Below, piece by piece: positions 20,714-31,575 of a DNA stretch of 64,000 nucleotides (positions are counted from its first letter, which is position 1; each line of letters starts with the position of its first letter). A program made the translations under genes and the position numbers. This DNA comes from an uncultured beta proteobacterium. GTDB lineage: Bacteria > Pseudomonadota > Gammaproteobacteria > Burkholderiales > Burkholderiaceae_C. Location of the stretch: NCBI GenBank assembly GCA_903905735.1, contig CAIVHU010000128.1, positions 62,001 through 126,000 on the forward strand, written 5' to 3'. A model generated the notes under the pieces. The model did not search any database. It was not told where the DNA came from and saw only the letters and a program-made list of their open reading frames with translations.

Positions 20714-22549
20714 TTAAAAAGTTTCCCAGTCCGACTCAGCTGCCGGGGCCGCCACGGCTCTGGCCGGTGCGGATTTAAGTGCCACACCAGGCTTGAGCGA
20801 TACCTGCTTGGTGAGCGTAGGCGGCACCGAAGCGGGCCGCGTGGCAGCTGGCTTGACTGGCGCTGCCAGCTTTTTGGCGGACGACATGCCCGACAAGGCT
20901 GCCCTGGCCTGGGGTCTGGCCAGCGCGGTGGGCCGTTTGTAGGCTAGCGATTGGGCGCGCGGCGTGATATCACGCTGCGGGTGTTGCGCCATCGCCAGCG
21001 CGTGGCCATCGGTCTTGAACACCGCCACGGCACGCGCCAATTGATCAGCCTGGTCGCGCAGGCTCTCGGCCGCCGCCGCACTTTGCTCCACAAGTGCGGC
21101 GTTCTGCTGGGTCATCTGGTCGAGTCCGCCAATGGCCTGGTTGATGCCGGATATCTGTGAGCTTTGCTCGCCCGATGCCGCAGTAATTTCACCAATCACA
21201 TCGGCCACTTTGCGCACCGATTGCACGATGTCGTTCATGGTGGCACCGGCATCCGACACCAGTTGCGTGCCCGAGGCCACCTTGTCCACCGAGGTGTTGA
21301 TGAGCGTCTTGATCTCTTTGGCTGCTTCAGCGCTGCGCTGCGCCAGGCTGCGCACCTCGCTGGCCACCACCGCAAAACCCCGGCCCTGCTCTCCGGCGCG
21401 GGCCGCTTCCACGGCGGCGTTGAGCGCCAGGATGTTGGTCTGGAACGCGATGCCGTCGATCACGCCAATGATGTCGGCAATCTTGCGGCTGCTGACGTTG
21501 ATGTCCTCCATGGTGCTGACCACCTGTTGCACCACCTGCCCACCGCGCTGCGCCACGCTGGATGCGTTGGCCGCCAGCGTGCTGGCCTGGCGCGCGTTGT
21601 CGGCGCTGATCTGAACGGTTTGGGTGAGGTGGTCCATGCTCGACGCAGTGGACTGCAGGTTGCCCGAGGTTTGCTCGGTGCGCTGGGCCAGGTCGTTGTT
21701 GCCTTGGGCGATCTCGGCGCTGGCGGTGGCGATGCTGTCGGTGCTTTGGCGCACCTGGCTGACCATATTACCCAATGAGGTATTCATACTCGCCAGAGAC
21801 TTCATCAAATCACCAAACTCGTCACCGCGCGAGGTGTCAATGGCCATACTTAAGTCACCCTGGGCAATTTTGGCGGCCAGGTCATTGGCAGCCGCCAGCG
21901 GTTGCCGAATAGACCTGATCAACCAGGCCGCACCAGCCATGATGCCCAGCAATAAAAGGACAACAACACCTGCAATGATTTTGGCCGTTGTTGCCCGTGC
22001 ATGATCCATTTCTGTCATGAAGGTCGCTGCAGCTTTTTCTTCAAGCTGAACAAGCTCGTGCAATGCGTCTACGTAAATTTTCTGAGCTGGAACGTACTCA
22101 TCATTGATCATTTTCAGAGCATCTTCGGCGTTGCCGTCAGCCCGCATTTTTCGAGCGGCATCACGCAGGTTGATGACTTTCTTGCGGTTCGACGCAATGC
22201 TCGCCATCAGGGCCTTTTCGTCCGTCGAGAGTTGCATGGATTCGATGCTCTTTTGCAACTCACTGATGTGAGCGGTCGTATCCATGATGGCGTTTTTGAA
22301 AAACAAATCAACCGCAGGATCACTGCTGATAACGCCAGCAGTCACACGCACGGAGTTAGCCAGGGTTTCCGCAAACCACTGATTGGCCAATCTGGTGCGT
22401 GTATTCAGATCAGTCAGCGTGCTGTTCATCCGGTCTTGTTGGTCCGCTGTGCGGATGGACACGCCAATCACCAGCAGAACCTGTGCCAATATGATGATCG
22501 CTACTGCGATCCAGAGCTTGGCGGCCAGGCGCAAATTGTTGAAACTCAT
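20714..22549 (-). CDS. Methyl-accepting chemotaxis protein, transmembrane, C-terminal DWETF pentapeptide
   Basis: Two TM helices, HAMP, tip [48 protein letters not shown]; ends ESDWETF. Confidence 0.95.
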   Translation of the reverse strand: MSFNNLRLAAKLWIAVAIIILAQVLLVIGVSIRTADQQDRMNSTLTDLNTRTRLANQWFAETLANSVRVTAGVISSDPAVDLFFKNAIMDTTAHISELQKSIESMQLSTDEKALMASIASNRKKVINLRDAARKMRADGNAEDALKMINDEYVPAQKIYVDALHELVQLEEKAAATFMTEMDHARATTAKIIAGVVVLLLLGIMAGAAWLIRSIRQPLAAANDLAAKIAQGDLSMAIDTSRGDEFGDLMKSLASMNTSLGNMVSQVRQSTDSIATASAEIAQGNNDLAQRTEQTSGNLQSTASSMDHLTQTVQISADNARQASTLAANASSVAQRGGQVVQQVVSTMEDINVSSRKIADIIGVIDGIAFQTNILALNAAVEAARAGEQGRGFAVVASEVRSLAQRSAEAAKEIKTLINTSVDKVASGTQLVSDAGATMNDIVQSVRKVADVIGEITAASGEQSSQISGINQAIGGLDQMTQQNAALVEQSAAAAESLRDQADQLARAVAVFKTDGHALAMAQHPQRDITPRAQSLAYKRPTALARPQARAALSGMSSAKKLAAPVKPAATRPASVPPTLTKQVSLKPGVALKSAPARAVAAPAAESDWETF

Positions 22550-22633
22550 GGAAATGTTTCCTATTTTGTTCTCAAGCGCGAACACAGCTTGTTTCTGCTT
22601 TCAGTGTAATGCACCGTCTGTCATAGGCGGCAA

Positions 22634-23113
22634 CTAGTCAAAGCGATGAATGAGTTGGCCTTGTACGACACGCAACTGCTCGCCTGTGACACGCTCCGGG
22701 GCGATCTCTGCAAGCGGCACCAGCACAAACGCACGCTCGGTCATGCGCGGATGCGGAATTTGCAGGTCAGGACTGTTGACGCTGACATCGCCATAGAGGA
22801 GGATGTCCAGATCGAGCGTGCGCGGGGCGTTTTTGAAGGGCCTCTCGCGGCCCTGTGCGTTTTCCAGTTGGTGCAGTTTCAAGAGCAGCTCCCGCAGGTC
22901 CAGTCTGGTCTGCAGGGCAATAACGGCATTGATGAAGTCCGGCCCGCTGGCCTCGAACGGTGCGGTGCGATACAGGCTGGAGGCCTTGACGAGTCGGGTG
23001 TGTGGCAACCGGGCCAAGTCGTCGATCGCCTGCAACACCGTGGTTTGCGCATCACCCAGATTGGCCCCCAAGGCCACAAACGCCAGAACGCCGTCTGGCA
23101 AGACCTGGCTCAT
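22634..23113 (-). CDS. folK: 2-amino-4-hydroxy-6-hydroxymethyldihydropteridine diphosphokinase
   Basis: VALGANLGDAQTTV, GRERPFKNAPRTLDLDILLYG, PHPRMTERAFVLVPL. Confidence 0.95.
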   Translation of the reverse strand: MSQVLPDGVLAFVALGANLGDAQTTVLQAIDDLARLPHTRLVKASSLYRTAPFEASGPDFINAVIALQTRLDLRELLLKLHQLENAQGRERPFKNAPRTLDLDILLYGDVSVNSPDLQIPHPRMTERAFVLVPLAEIAPERVTGEQLRVVQGQLIHRFD

Positions 23114-24735
23114 GCCTGCGAATCGGGTGCCGATGCGTCAGCACCGCCGCCATCCTGACCGCCGCCACTGCGGTTAGGGCGGCGCCTGCGGCGACGTTTT
23201 TTGGGAGCATCCGTGCCATCGCCCACTGCGGCTTGTGGGGCATCGGGGGCGTTTTGATGGGTTGGATTGGACGCAGCCGCATCGGCTGACAGCGCGGCTG
23301 GCTGGCCGTCCGCGCCGCGCGCTGGCATCTTGTGTACACGCGGCACACGGGCGGGTTTGGGACGTTGCTGCTGCTCGAGTTTGACCTCCTCGACCATGTC
23401 GTTGCGCAGGTTGTCGTCAGCCACGCTGAACTCCTGCCACCAGTCGGACAACACTTCGTCAAGTTCACCGTTTTCGGCACGCAGGCGCATGAAATCAAAC
23501 GCCGCCCTGAAACGCGGCTGTTCCACCAGACCAAAGGCTGCGCTACCGGTGCGCTTCTCGAACCGTGGCTGCATGGTCCAGATGTCGCGCATGTCACCCG
23601 CGAGCTTGCCACGCCCGGACACGTCACCAATACGTGCGTTGAACACGTCGTCAATCGCATCCATCAGCGCCGGGTGCGAGTGCTGGCGCGCGGCCAGGCG
23701 CTTGGCCCAGCCGTCGCGCACATCAGCCCACAACACGCAGGCCAGCAAAAAGCTCGGCGCCACGGGTTTGCCTTCACCGACACGGCGGTCGGTGTCAATC
23801 AGCGCAGCTTTGACAAACGGCTGCTCAGAGCGCTCCACCACCACGTCAAGCAGCGGGTAGATGCCGCGCGCCATGCCCAGTTCTTTGAGTTTTTCTATCG
23901 ATGCCAGCGCATGGCCGGTTTGCAGCAGCTTGAGCATTTCGTCAAACATGCGGCTTTGCGGCACTTCCAGCAGAAGCTTCTGGCTGTGGATCAGGGGTGC
24001 CGCTGTTTTGGGCTCCAGCTTGAAGCCCAGGCCATGCAGCTTGGCACCAAACCGCACGGCTCGGATGATGCGCACCGGGTCTTCGCGGTAACGCGTGGTG
24101 GCATCGCCAATCATGCGGATGATGCGCGCCTTGGCGTCTTTCATGCCGTGGTGGTAATCAACCACGATCTGCGTCTCGGGGTCGTAATACATGGCGTTGA
24201 TGGTGAAATCGCGCCGCGCCGCGTCTTCGTCCTGCGGGCCCCAGACGTTGTCGCGCAGCACCCGGCCCGTGCTGTCCACGACGTGTTTCATGCCAGCCAG
24301 ATCGCTTTTGCTGGTTTTCTCATTACCGGCCACCTGCTCGGCGGCGGCGTTGTCCAGGTAGGCGCGGAAGGTGGAGACCTCGATCACCTCATGCTCACGC
24401 CCACGGCCATAGACCACGTGCACGATGCGAAAACGCCGCCCGATGATGAAGGCGCGGCGGAACAGGTTTTTGACCTGCTCGGGCGTGGCATTGGTGGCCA
24501 CGTCAAAGTCTTTGGGGGCCAGGCCCAGCATCAGGTCGCGCACCGCGCCACCGACGATGTAAGCCTCAAAACCGGCGTTTTTCAGGGTGCGCACGACGTT
24601 GTTGGCACGCTCGTCCACCAGCTCGGGGTTGATGCCGTGGACCTCGGAGCCGATTTCCATGCGTTTGCCAAACGGGCTTTTGGCCGTAACGGGGGCAGAT
24701 TTGCCCAGAAGTTTGTCGATGAATCGTTTGATCAT
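23110..24735 (-). CDS. pcnB: Poly(A) polymerase I
   Basis: YIVGGAVRDLMLGLAPKDFDVATNATPEQVKNLFRRAFIIGRRFRIVHV; basic C-terminal tail. Confidence 0.94.
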   Translation of the reverse strand: MIKRFIDKLLGKSAPVTAKSPFGKRMEIGSEVHGINPELVDERANNVVRTLKNAGFEAYIVGGAVRDLMLGLAPKDFDVATNATPEQVKNLFRRAFIIGRRFRIVHVVYGRGREHEVIEVSTFRAYLDNAAAEQVAGNEKTSKSDLAGMKHVVDSTGRVLRDNVWGPQDEDAARRDFTINAMYYDPETQIVVDYHHGMKDAKARIIRMIGDATTRYREDPVRIIRAVRFGAKLHGLGFKLEPKTAAPLIHSQKLLLEVPQSRMFDEMLKLLQTGHALASIEKLKELGMARGIYPLLDVVVERSEQPFVKAALIDTDRRVGEGKPVAPSFLLACVLWADVRDGWAKRLAARQHSHPALMDAIDDVFNARIGDVSGRGKLAGDMRDIWTMQPRFEKRTGSAAFGLVEQPRFRAAFDFMRLRAENGELDEVLSDWWQEFSVADDNLRNDMVEEVKLEQQQRPKPARVPRVHKMPARGADGQPAALSADAAASNPTHQNAPDAPQAAVGDGTDAPKKRRRRRRPNRSGGGQDGGGADASAPDSQA

Positions 24736-24746
24736 TGTTGTTGTTG

Positions 24747-25418
24747 TCAGTCTCTAAAAAGCTCAAGTATGCGCCAGCCGCGATCCAGTGCAATCGCTCG
24801 CAGGCGATCATCCGGGTTGGTGGCGACGGGGTGGGTGACATGCTCCAGCAGCGGCAGGTCGTTGATGGAATCGGAGTAAAACGTGCTTTCCACATCCGCC
24901 CAATCCAGCTGGCGGCTGGCCAGCCACTGCTGCACGCGGGCCACCTTGCCTTCGCGAAACGACGGTGTGCCATCAATTTCACCGGTGAACCAGCCGGTGG
25001 CGGGGTCGCGTACCAGGTTGATGGCAATCAGTTCGGACACGCCAAAGGCCGCAGCAATCGGGCGTGTGACGAATTCGTTGGTGGCGGTGACGATCACCAC
25101 TGCATCGCCTGCGGCCTGGTGGGCGCGGACCAGCTCCAGTGCCTGCGGTTGTATGGCTTTTTGCACCACAGCCCTCATGAAATCTGCGTGAGAAGCTTCT
25201 GATTTTGTAGCACCCTGCTGACGCACGGCGCGCGTGGCAAAACGCACATAGTCATGGATGTCGAGCGTGCCGGCCTTGTACTGGTGGTAATACGCGTCGT
25301 TTTTGCGGGCAAAGTCTGCCGCGTCGTTCCAGCCCAGGGCGGTGGTGAACACGCCCCATTCGTAGTCGGAGTCAACGGGGATCAGGGTGTGGTCGAGGTC
25401 AAAAAGAGCCAGCTTCAC
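24747..25418 (-). CDS. HAD family (SerB-like, HAD-IB) hydrolase
   Basis: MKLALFDLDHTLIPVDSDYEW...FYSDSINDLPLLEHVTHPVATNPDDRL. Confidence 0.9.
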   Translation of the reverse strand: MKLALFDLDHTLIPVDSDYEWGVFTTALGWNDAADFARKNDAYYHQYKAGTLDIHDYVRFATRAVRQQGATKSEASHADFMRAVVQKAIQPQALELVRAHQAAGDAVVIVTATNEFVTRPIAAAFGVSELIAINLVRDPATGWFTGEIDGTPSFREGKVARVQQWLASRQLDWADVESTFYSDSINDLPLLEHVTHPVATNPDDRLRAIALDRGWRILELFRD

Positions 25419-26104
25419 GCGTTATCCATCATGGTTTTGATCAGGGGAATGGTGATGGCGCGCTGGGTTTGCAGGGCGTAGCCATCCATCAGGTCCAGCA
25501 GTTCCATCAGGCTACCCAAGTCGCGGCTGAAGCGGGTGAGCATGAAGTCCATCACATCGTCACTCAGGGCGATGCCGCGTGCCTGGGCGCTGGCACGCAG
25601 CACTTCGCGCCGCTGCGGCTCGTCCAAAGCTTGCAGCGCAAACACATGGCCCCAGCCCAGGCGGGTGCGCAAGTCGTCGCGCAGTTTCAGGTCAGAGGGC
25701 GGCAAGGCCCCGGTGGCCAGCACGGCCACCTGCTGGGTTTGCGCATTGATAAACCAGTTGAAGGCCGCCTGCTGCTGCGCCGCATCAAACGCATGCACAT
25801 CGTCCATCAGCACCGCAGCCCAGCTTTCATCGTACTCTGCAGCTACTGAAACACTAGCATCCAGCCAGCCCACGGTCTGGCCCTGCGCGGCCAAGGCGCT
25901 GTGCACCGCTTGCAGCAGGTGCGATTTGCCGCAGCCGCTGGTGCCCCACAAATAAGTGGGCACCGGCGAGCGCCGCACTTCAGCACCCGGCTGGCCGAGC
26001 CAGAGTTTCAGGTGGCTGACTGCCGCTTCGTTGGGGCCGACGCAAAAATTATTCAAGCTCGGGCCTTTGGCCAGGCCCATGTCCAGCACCAGTTGCTTCA
26101 TCAT
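25415..26104 (-). CDS. hda: DnaA regulatory inactivator Hda
   Basis: YLWGTSGCGKSHLLQA...VLMDDVHAFDAAQQQAAFNWF; upstream of the HAD gene. Confidence 0.9.
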   Translation of the reverse strand: MMKQLVLDMGLAKGPSLNNFCVGPNEAAVSHLKLWLGQPGAEVRRSPVPTYLWGTSGCGKSHLLQAVHSALAAQGQTVGWLDASVSVAAEYDESWAAVLMDDVHAFDAAQQQAAFNWFINAQTQQVAVLATGALPPSDLKLRDDLRTRLGWGHVFALQALDEPQRREVLRASAQARGIALSDDVMDFMLTRFSRDLGSLMELLDLMDGYALQTQRAITIPLIKTMMDNA

Positions 26105-27186
26105 GATTCCTGGTACAGCGCGCTGCCCAGATAAGCACTGCGCAGGCGACGCATGGCCACCAGCAGCACCGCGCTCAATGGCAAGGCAATCAGCACACCG
26201 ACAAAGCCCAGCAGGTGGCCAAACGCCAGCAAGGCAAAAATCACTGCCAGCGGGTGCAGGCCAATGCGCTCGCCCACCAGGCGCGGGGTCAGCACAAAAC
26301 TCTCGATCAACTGGCCCAGCCCATACACCACCGCCACCATCACCAGCGCACTCACATGCCCGGCCTGGGTTGAAAACTCCAGAAACCCGGCCAGCAGCGC
26401 CATCACCAGACCCAGCCCAAACCCCACATAGGGAATGGCCACCGCCAGCCCGGTGAACACGCCAATCGGCAGCGCCAGATCCAGTCCGAACAGGGTCAGG
26501 CCGACGCTGTAATACACCGCCAACACGCCCATCACCAGCAACTGGCCGCGCAGGTACTGGCCCAAAACGTCGTCCGCCTCGTCGGTGAAACTATCCACCA
26601 CCGGTCGCAGGCGCGGCGGCACCAGGTTCAGCAGCAGGGACATGAATCGCCGCCACTCCATCAGCAGGTAAAACAGGACCACCGGGATCAGCACCGCGTT
26701 ACCTACCAACGACAGTGCCACGCTGCCGCCGAACTTGGCAGATTCCAGCAAGCGGCCCAGGCTGTCCTGCAAATTGGTGCCGAGGTTCTCCATGGCAAAG
26801 GCCTTGAGCCCGGCCACATCCAGCGTGACATGCAGGCCCAGCTGCGTCAGAAGCGGTTGCACAAAACCGTTGAGCCGGTCCAGCAACGGCGGCACCTGCT
26901 CGCGCAGCAGCGGCAACTGTTTGACCAGAATCGGCACCACCAGCAGCATCAGCGCCAGCAGCAACAGCAGGAACACCACCTCCACCAGCACCACAGCCAG
27001 CAGCCGGGGAATACGGCCGCGGCCCAGGTCATCAAGCCAGTCCACCACGGGTGTCAGTGCGTAGGCCAGAATGGCCGCGACCACAAACGGCGTCAGCACC
27101 GGTGCCAGCAACCACAGCACCAGCAGCGTGCCCAGCGTCAGGGAACCCCAGGCCAAAGCTCTTTTTTGGGTGGAAGTGAATTGCAT
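26101..27186 (-). CDS. AI-2E family transporter (PerM-like)
   Basis: Multi-TM; IPYVGFGLGLVMALLAGFLEF, LVGERIGLHPLAVIFALLAFGHLLGFVGVLIALPL; start chosen at MQFTSTQ. Confidence 0.88.
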   Translation of the reverse strand: MQFTSTQKRALAWGSLTLGTLLVLWLLAPVLTPFVVAAILAYALTPVVDWLDDLGRGRIPRLLAVVLVEVVFLLLLLALMLLVVPILVKQLPLLREQVPPLLDRLNGFVQPLLTQLGLHVTLDVAGLKAFAMENLGTNLQDSLGRLLESAKFGGSVALSLVGNAVLIPVVLFYLLMEWRRFMSLLLNLVPPRLRPVVDSFTDEADDVLGQYLRGQLLVMGVLAVYYSVGLTLFGLDLALPIGVFTGLAVAIPYVGFGLGLVMALLAGFLEFSTQAGHVSALVMVAVVYGLGQLIESFVLTPRLVGERIGLHPLAVIFALLAFGHLLGFVGVLIALPLSAVLLVAMRRLRSAYLGSALYQES

Positions 27187-27319
27187 CGGGAAGACAGTGA
27201 AGCGGCGGGGGGCCGTACCCTTAAAATCTGGCCAAATTCTATCGGGCTTGCTTTTGATGGCTGAAAGACCGCCTGAGTGACCTGACCCACACCCGCTTTT
27301 GTTCTGATTGCACCACTTC

Positions 27320-28366
27320 ATGACCACATCCAACAACCCCACCACTGCCCTGTCCTACAAAGATGCCGGCGTTGACATTGACGCTGGCGACGCGCTGGTG
27401 GAGCGCATCAAACCCATGGCCAAGAAAACCATGCGTGAAGGCGTGTTGGCCGGTATTGGCGGCTTTGGCGCGCTGTTTGAAGTGCCCAAACGCTACAAGG
27501 AGCCGGTGCTGGTCAGCGGCACCGACGGCGTGGGCACCAAACTGAAACTGGCGTTTGAGTGGCAAATGCACGACACCGTGGGCATCGATCTGGTCGCCAT
27601 GAGCGTGAACGACGTGCTGGTGCAAGGGGCGGAGCCCCTCTTCTTTCTGGACTACTTTGCCTGCGGCAAACTCGATGTGGACACCGCCGCTGCGGTGGTG
27701 GGCGGCATTGCCAAAGGCTGCGAGCTGTGCGGCTGCGCGCTGATCGGCGGCGAAACCGCTGAAATGCCCGGCATGTACCCCGCAGGTGAATACGACCTGG
27801 CCGGTTTTGCCGTGGGTGCGGTCGAAAAATCCAAAATCCTGACCGGCGCGGACGTGAAACCCGGCGACGTGGTGCTGGGCCTGGCCAGCAGCGGCGTGCA
27901 CTCCAACGGCTTCAGCCTGGTGCGCAAGTGCATCGAACGCGCGGGAGACGCCGCCCCCACCACGCTAGACGGCAAACTATTCAAGCAAGCCCTGATGGAA
28001 CCCACCCGCCTCTACGTCAAAAACGTACTGGCCGCACTGGCCGCCCACCCAATCAAGGCGCTGGCCCACATCACCGGCGGCGGCCTGCTGGAAAACATTC
28101 CCCGCGTGCTGCCCGAAGGTATGGCCGCGCACCTGACAAAAGGCAGCTGGCCGCAAACCGAGCTGTTTGCCTGGCTGCAGAAAATCGCCGGCATAAACGA
28201 CTTCGAGATGAACCGCACCTTCAACAACGGCATCGGCATGGTGGTCGTCATCGACGCTGCAAACGCCACCGCCTGCGCCGCCACGCTACGCGCTGCGGAT
28301 GAGACGGTGTACGAGATTGGCGTGATTGCGCCGATCGGGGATGGCGCTGCGGTGGTTGTTGGTTGA
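27320..28366 (+). CDS. purM: Phosphoribosylformylglycinamidine cyclo-ligase
   Basis: [51 protein letters not shown]. Confidence 0.96.
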   Translation: MTTSNNPTTALSYKDAGVDIDAGDALVERIKPMAKKTMREGVLAGIGGFGALFEVPKRYKEPVLVSGTDGVGTKLKLAFEWQMHDTVGIDLVAMSVNDVLVQGAEPLFFLDYFACGKLDVDTAAAVVGGIAKGCELCGCALIGGETAEMPGMYPAGEYDLAGFAVGAVEKSKILTGADVKPGDVVLGLASSGVHSNGFSLVRKCIERAGDAAPTTLDGKLFKQALMEPTRLYVKNVLAALAAHPIKALAHITGGGLLENIPRVLPEGMAAHLTKGSWPQTELFAWLQKIAGINDFEMNRTFNNGIGMVVVIDAANATACAATLRAADETVYEIGVIAPIGDGAAVVVG

Positions 28367-28405
28367 GGTTGCTGGCCTGCTGATGTTCGACTTGGCCGAC
28401 TCTTG

Positions 28406-28460
28406 GTGCTATTAACTTGATATCTGCTTGCCCTTTATCTATAAGGGCTAGAGGCCAACA
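28406..28460 (+). repeat. Dispersed mini-repeat copy, intergenic
   Basis: tgctattaacttgatatctgcttgccctttatctataagggctagaggccaa, with GCCCTT/AAGGGC stem. Confidence 0.85.
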
Positions 28461-28895
28461 ATACAACTAACTTTGATTTACTGCCAGGCGGGCGGTGGGG
28501 TTACCGTTCTCCGGCTTGCTCGCGGGTGACGGAGTGGGTTATATGCCGCTCAAGTGTCGCCAATGACCTCGGTGCGCCGCCCGCAACGCCACGCAAATGA
28601 GGCCAGCGCCCGACAACCCCGCCACCCACCTCCAACGGGGTTGGAAAGTGATGTTGGGCTCAGGTTCAGGCCGAAAGCGGCTGTGATGGCAACCGAAGTG
28701 CCTACACCAAAGCGATCATCCAAATTATCTCTTTCGGGTGACTTTTCGGCCATGAGACAATCGGTGCTGCCGTCATTGACATCCAAGGTTGCTGCCGCCA
28801 CTTTTTGCGACAAGCAACACTTCGTTCTCAAGCGGTCGATTTCCAGAAAAAGTCGATGAGGCTGGTTTTCTACACGGACTTTTCTGACGGGCCCA

Positions 28896-29654
28896 TCAAA
28901 CCCAGAGCTTTTCAAGCGCCAGCACAGCTTGGACGTAATCTGCCGCAGCCCGGCTCTGCGGCGCGTGTGCACGCACCGGCTTGCCCACCGCAAATGCTTC
29001 TGCCACCTTGATGTCGGTGCGAATGCCTGGCAGCAGGCGCGCCGCGCCAAACTGGTGTGACAGACTGGAATTGACCTCACGGTGCTGGCCAATGCGCAGA
29101 TCGACCATCACCGGCAGAAAACCCAGCACCTTGAGCCGCTCATTCAGGCCCCGGCTGGCCACCCGAAACAGCAGCCGCGCGAGTTGCCGCACCCCTTCGC
29201 CAGACAGGTAATGCGGCACAAACGGCACCAGCACCCGGTCTGCTGCGCACAGGGCATTGATCAGCAAGCCATCCAGAGAAGGCGGCGTATCCAGAATGAT
29301 GGTGTCGTAGTCATCCACCAGACTCTCGGTCACCAGGGCGTCGCGCAACAGCAGCTCACTCGCGCCCACGCCGCCATGTTCAAACAAGGGGTCGGCAGGA
29401 ATCAGGTGCAACCCAGGCCAGATAGATTCAACCACCGCGCAGCGCAAGCCGTGCCGTCCAGCCAAAAAACCGTGCACCGTGGGGGTATCCCGTTGTGGCT
29501 TGAACCCCAGCCCCACAGCGCAGTGGCCCTGGGTGTCCAGGTCAACCAGCAGCACCTGCTGCCCCAAGGCGGCCAACTCGGCCGCCATATTGACCGAGGT
29601 TGATGATTTCCCCGAGCCGCCTTTGCGATTGCTGATGACCAGAGTTCGCGCCAT
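28896..29654 (-). CDS. ParA-family ATPase in chemosensory operon (ParC/PpfA-like role inferred)
   Basis: MARTLVISNRKGGSGKSSTSVNMAAELAALGQQVLLVDLDTQG; DTPPSLDGLLINAL. Confidence 0.88.
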   Translation of the reverse strand: MARTLVISNRKGGSGKSSTSVNMAAELAALGQQVLLVDLDTQGHCAVGLGFKPQRDTPTVHGFLAGRHGLRCAVVESIWPGLHLIPADPLFEHGGVGASELLLRDALVTESLVDDYDTIILDTPPSLDGLLINALCAADRVLVPFVPHYLSGEGVRQLARLLFRVASRGLNERLKVLGFLPVMVDLRIGQHREVNSSLSHQFGAARLLPGIRTDIKVAEAFAVGKPVRAHAPQSRAAADYVQAVLALEKLWV

Positions 29655-29659
29655 GGTGG

Positions 29660-30904
29660 TCAGAACAGCTCGATCTTGGGCCGATCATCGACAGGCGCGG
29701 CTGCGGCACCGACCACATCCGTGTGGGTGTCGCGCTGGCTTTGCATCACATAGCTGGAAACCTGGTCATCCAGGCGCTGGCGCAGTGTGACCATGGCTTG
29801 CGGGTCCCAGGCTTTATCCACCAATTGGTCGGCCATGTTTTGCAGGTGGGCATTGAGCTCTTCTTGCGCTTTTTGCACCTGCTCAACCCGCTGGCGGGTC
29901 ACGTCCTGAAACTGGATTTGCCCCAGCGCGTCAGTTAGGCGCATCACGATGTCCTGATGTCCGGCCTTGACACCTTCGATGATCTCCAGCAAGCTGCTCG
30001 ACGCGGCCGAGAACCGGTGCTGCATGTCGTCCACATCGGAAATCACCTGGCGCATGTTGCCTGTAGCCGAGTTTCTGTCGTCCACTTCGGTGGCGTTGCG
30101 AAGCTCTTCGTCAATGCCTTCAGTGGCAGTCTTGATCTTGAGCGAAATACTCACCGCTGCCCCGGCGGTACGGTTTGACAACTCGCGGATTTCTGCTGCC
30201 AGCACCGCAAAACCGCGCCCGGCATCACCGGCACGGGCCGCCTCCACCGCCGCATTGATGGCCAAAATGTTGGTTTGCTTGGCCACTTGCGAAATATCGG
30301 CCACCAGGGTCGTCAGGCTCTTGACCTCTTGCAGCCGTTTGATGCGTCCGAGGTTGATCTCGATATCTTGGTGCTGCTTGTCCACAAACATTTGCAGGAT
30401 CTGCCCCAGTTGCTTGTCCACCATGACCTTTTCCTTGAGCGCCGTGGCCAGTTCGTTGCCGCTCTCTTCAGACGCATTGATGCGCTGCAATTGCTGGTTG
30501 GAGACCTGGTGGATGGCACCGAGCGATTCAATCAGCGCCATCACCCCTCTCTCGGTCTCTTGCACTGCCCCATCCAATTGCTTGCTCATCACATCCAGAT
30601 AGGGCGAGACTTCACGCACTTCGGCCACCACCTGCTCGCGCGGCATGTGTTTTTCCAGCATCAGCCACTCGTCGTCAAAGGCTGTTTTATGTGCCAGGTA
30701 CTTGAAAAACAGCGCCACCAAGGACGTGCCTGCAAACGCGATGAAAAGCAGCACCGTCACTTGCCAATGAAAACTCACACCCATGGCTGGCATGACTGTC
30801 TCATGCAGCCACTCGGAGATTGCCACTAGCACAGTCGATGTCACAATGATGGCCGCCACGCCAATCAACGACGGAAAAGGTCTAGGGTGTGACTTCAACA
30901 TCAT
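29660..30904 (-). CDS. Methyl-accepting chemotaxis protein with two TM helices and almost no periplasmic domain
   Basis: Two N-terminal hydrophobic helices; tip [40 protein letters not shown]. Confidence 0.88.
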   Translation of the reverse strand: MMLKSHPRPFPSLIGVAAIIVTSTVLVAISEWLHETVMPAMGVSFHWQVTVLLFIAFAGTSLVALFFKYLAHKTAFDDEWLMLEKHMPREQVVAEVREVSPYLDVMSKQLDGAVQETERGVMALIESLGAIHQVSNQQLQRINASEESGNELATALKEKVMVDKQLGQILQMFVDKQHQDIEINLGRIKRLQEVKSLTTLVADISQVAKQTNILAINAAVEAARAGDAGRGFAVLAAEIRELSNRTAGAAVSISLKIKTATEGIDEELRNATEVDDRNSATGNMRQVISDVDDMQHRFSAASSSLLEIIEGVKAGHQDIVMRLTDALGQIQFQDVTRQRVEQVQKAQEELNAHLQNMADQLVDKAWDPQAMVTLRQRLDDQVSSYVMQSQRDTHTDVVGAAAAPVDDRPKIELF

Positions 30905-30937
30905 CGCCTCCGAAACGTGCTTTTCTCGCCGACCACC

Positions 30938-31312
30938 TCAAGCTCCCGGTACGACCTGTTTGATCACCTTGACCAGATCGGTCCCTGACACTGGTTTAAC
31001 CAGCCAGCCCGTGGCACCGAGCTTTTTGCCCTCGTCGCGCTTTTTCGAGTCGCTCTCGGTGGTCAGCGTCAGGATCGGCACAAAGCGGTAGCCTGGCAGC
31101 GCCTTGACGTTTTTGATGAGTTCGAGACCACCCATGTTGGGCATGTTGATGTCGGTGATGATCAGGTCCGGTTTCAGCCCGGCCTTGAGCTTGATCATCG
31201 CCTGCACCCCATCAGAAGCGGTTTGCACCTTAAAACCGTTCATCTCCAGGCTCGATTTGACGCTCATGGTCATGGTGGGCGAATCGTCCACGATCAAAAT
31301 GGTTTTTGCCAT
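30938..31312 (-). CDS. cheY: CheY-type response regulator
   Basis: MAKTILIVDDSPTMTMSVKSSLE...LIITDINMPNMGGLELI...GWLVKPV. Confidence 0.93.
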   Translation of the reverse strand: MAKTILIVDDSPTMTMSVKSSLEMNGFKVQTASDGVQAMIKLKAGLKPDLIITDINMPNMGGLELIKNVKALPGYRFVPILTLTTESDSKKRDEGKKLGATGWLVKPVSGTDLVKVIKQVVPGA

Positions 31313-31326
31313 ACAAGACTACTTTC

Positions 31327-31575
31327 TCAAGAATGATGGGATACCAACACGGGTTTGAGCCATTCTGCCAGCCCGGCATCCTGGGGCCAGGCACTCACTG
31401 CCACACCAGCGGCCATCAGCACCTGGATATTGGCCGGGTGAATGTGCGTGCAAGCCGCCAGATCGACCTTCGCGGCGGGTTTGTCTTGCAGCCATTCCAG
31501 CAATTTCTCAGCATCTTCCACCCCCACAGTGTCGCTGAGCACCGCCAGCTTTTTGCGAAATTCCATGGCCATCAC
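31327..31575 (-). CDS. Small STAS-like protein of chemosensory operon
   Basis: 82 aa, VDLAACTHIHPANIQVLMAAGVAVSAWPQDAGLAEWL, reminiscent of STAS; coupled to cheA. Confidence 0.6.
   Translation of the reverse strand: MMAMEFRKKLAVLSDTVGVEDAEKLLEWLQDKPAAKVDLAACTHIHPANIQVLMAAGVAVSAWPQDAGLAEWLKPVLVSHHS

Noticed and set aside
23332-24879. 515-aa plus-strand ORF antisense to pcnB
   Set aside because: His/Arg/Gln-rich shadow frame; pcnB is well supported.
25164-25214. Reverse repeat-like sequence in the HAD hydrolase gene
   Set aside because: Only partial resemblance (agccctcatg...agcttctgattttgtagca); no clear protein insertion, so listed only as a weak copy.
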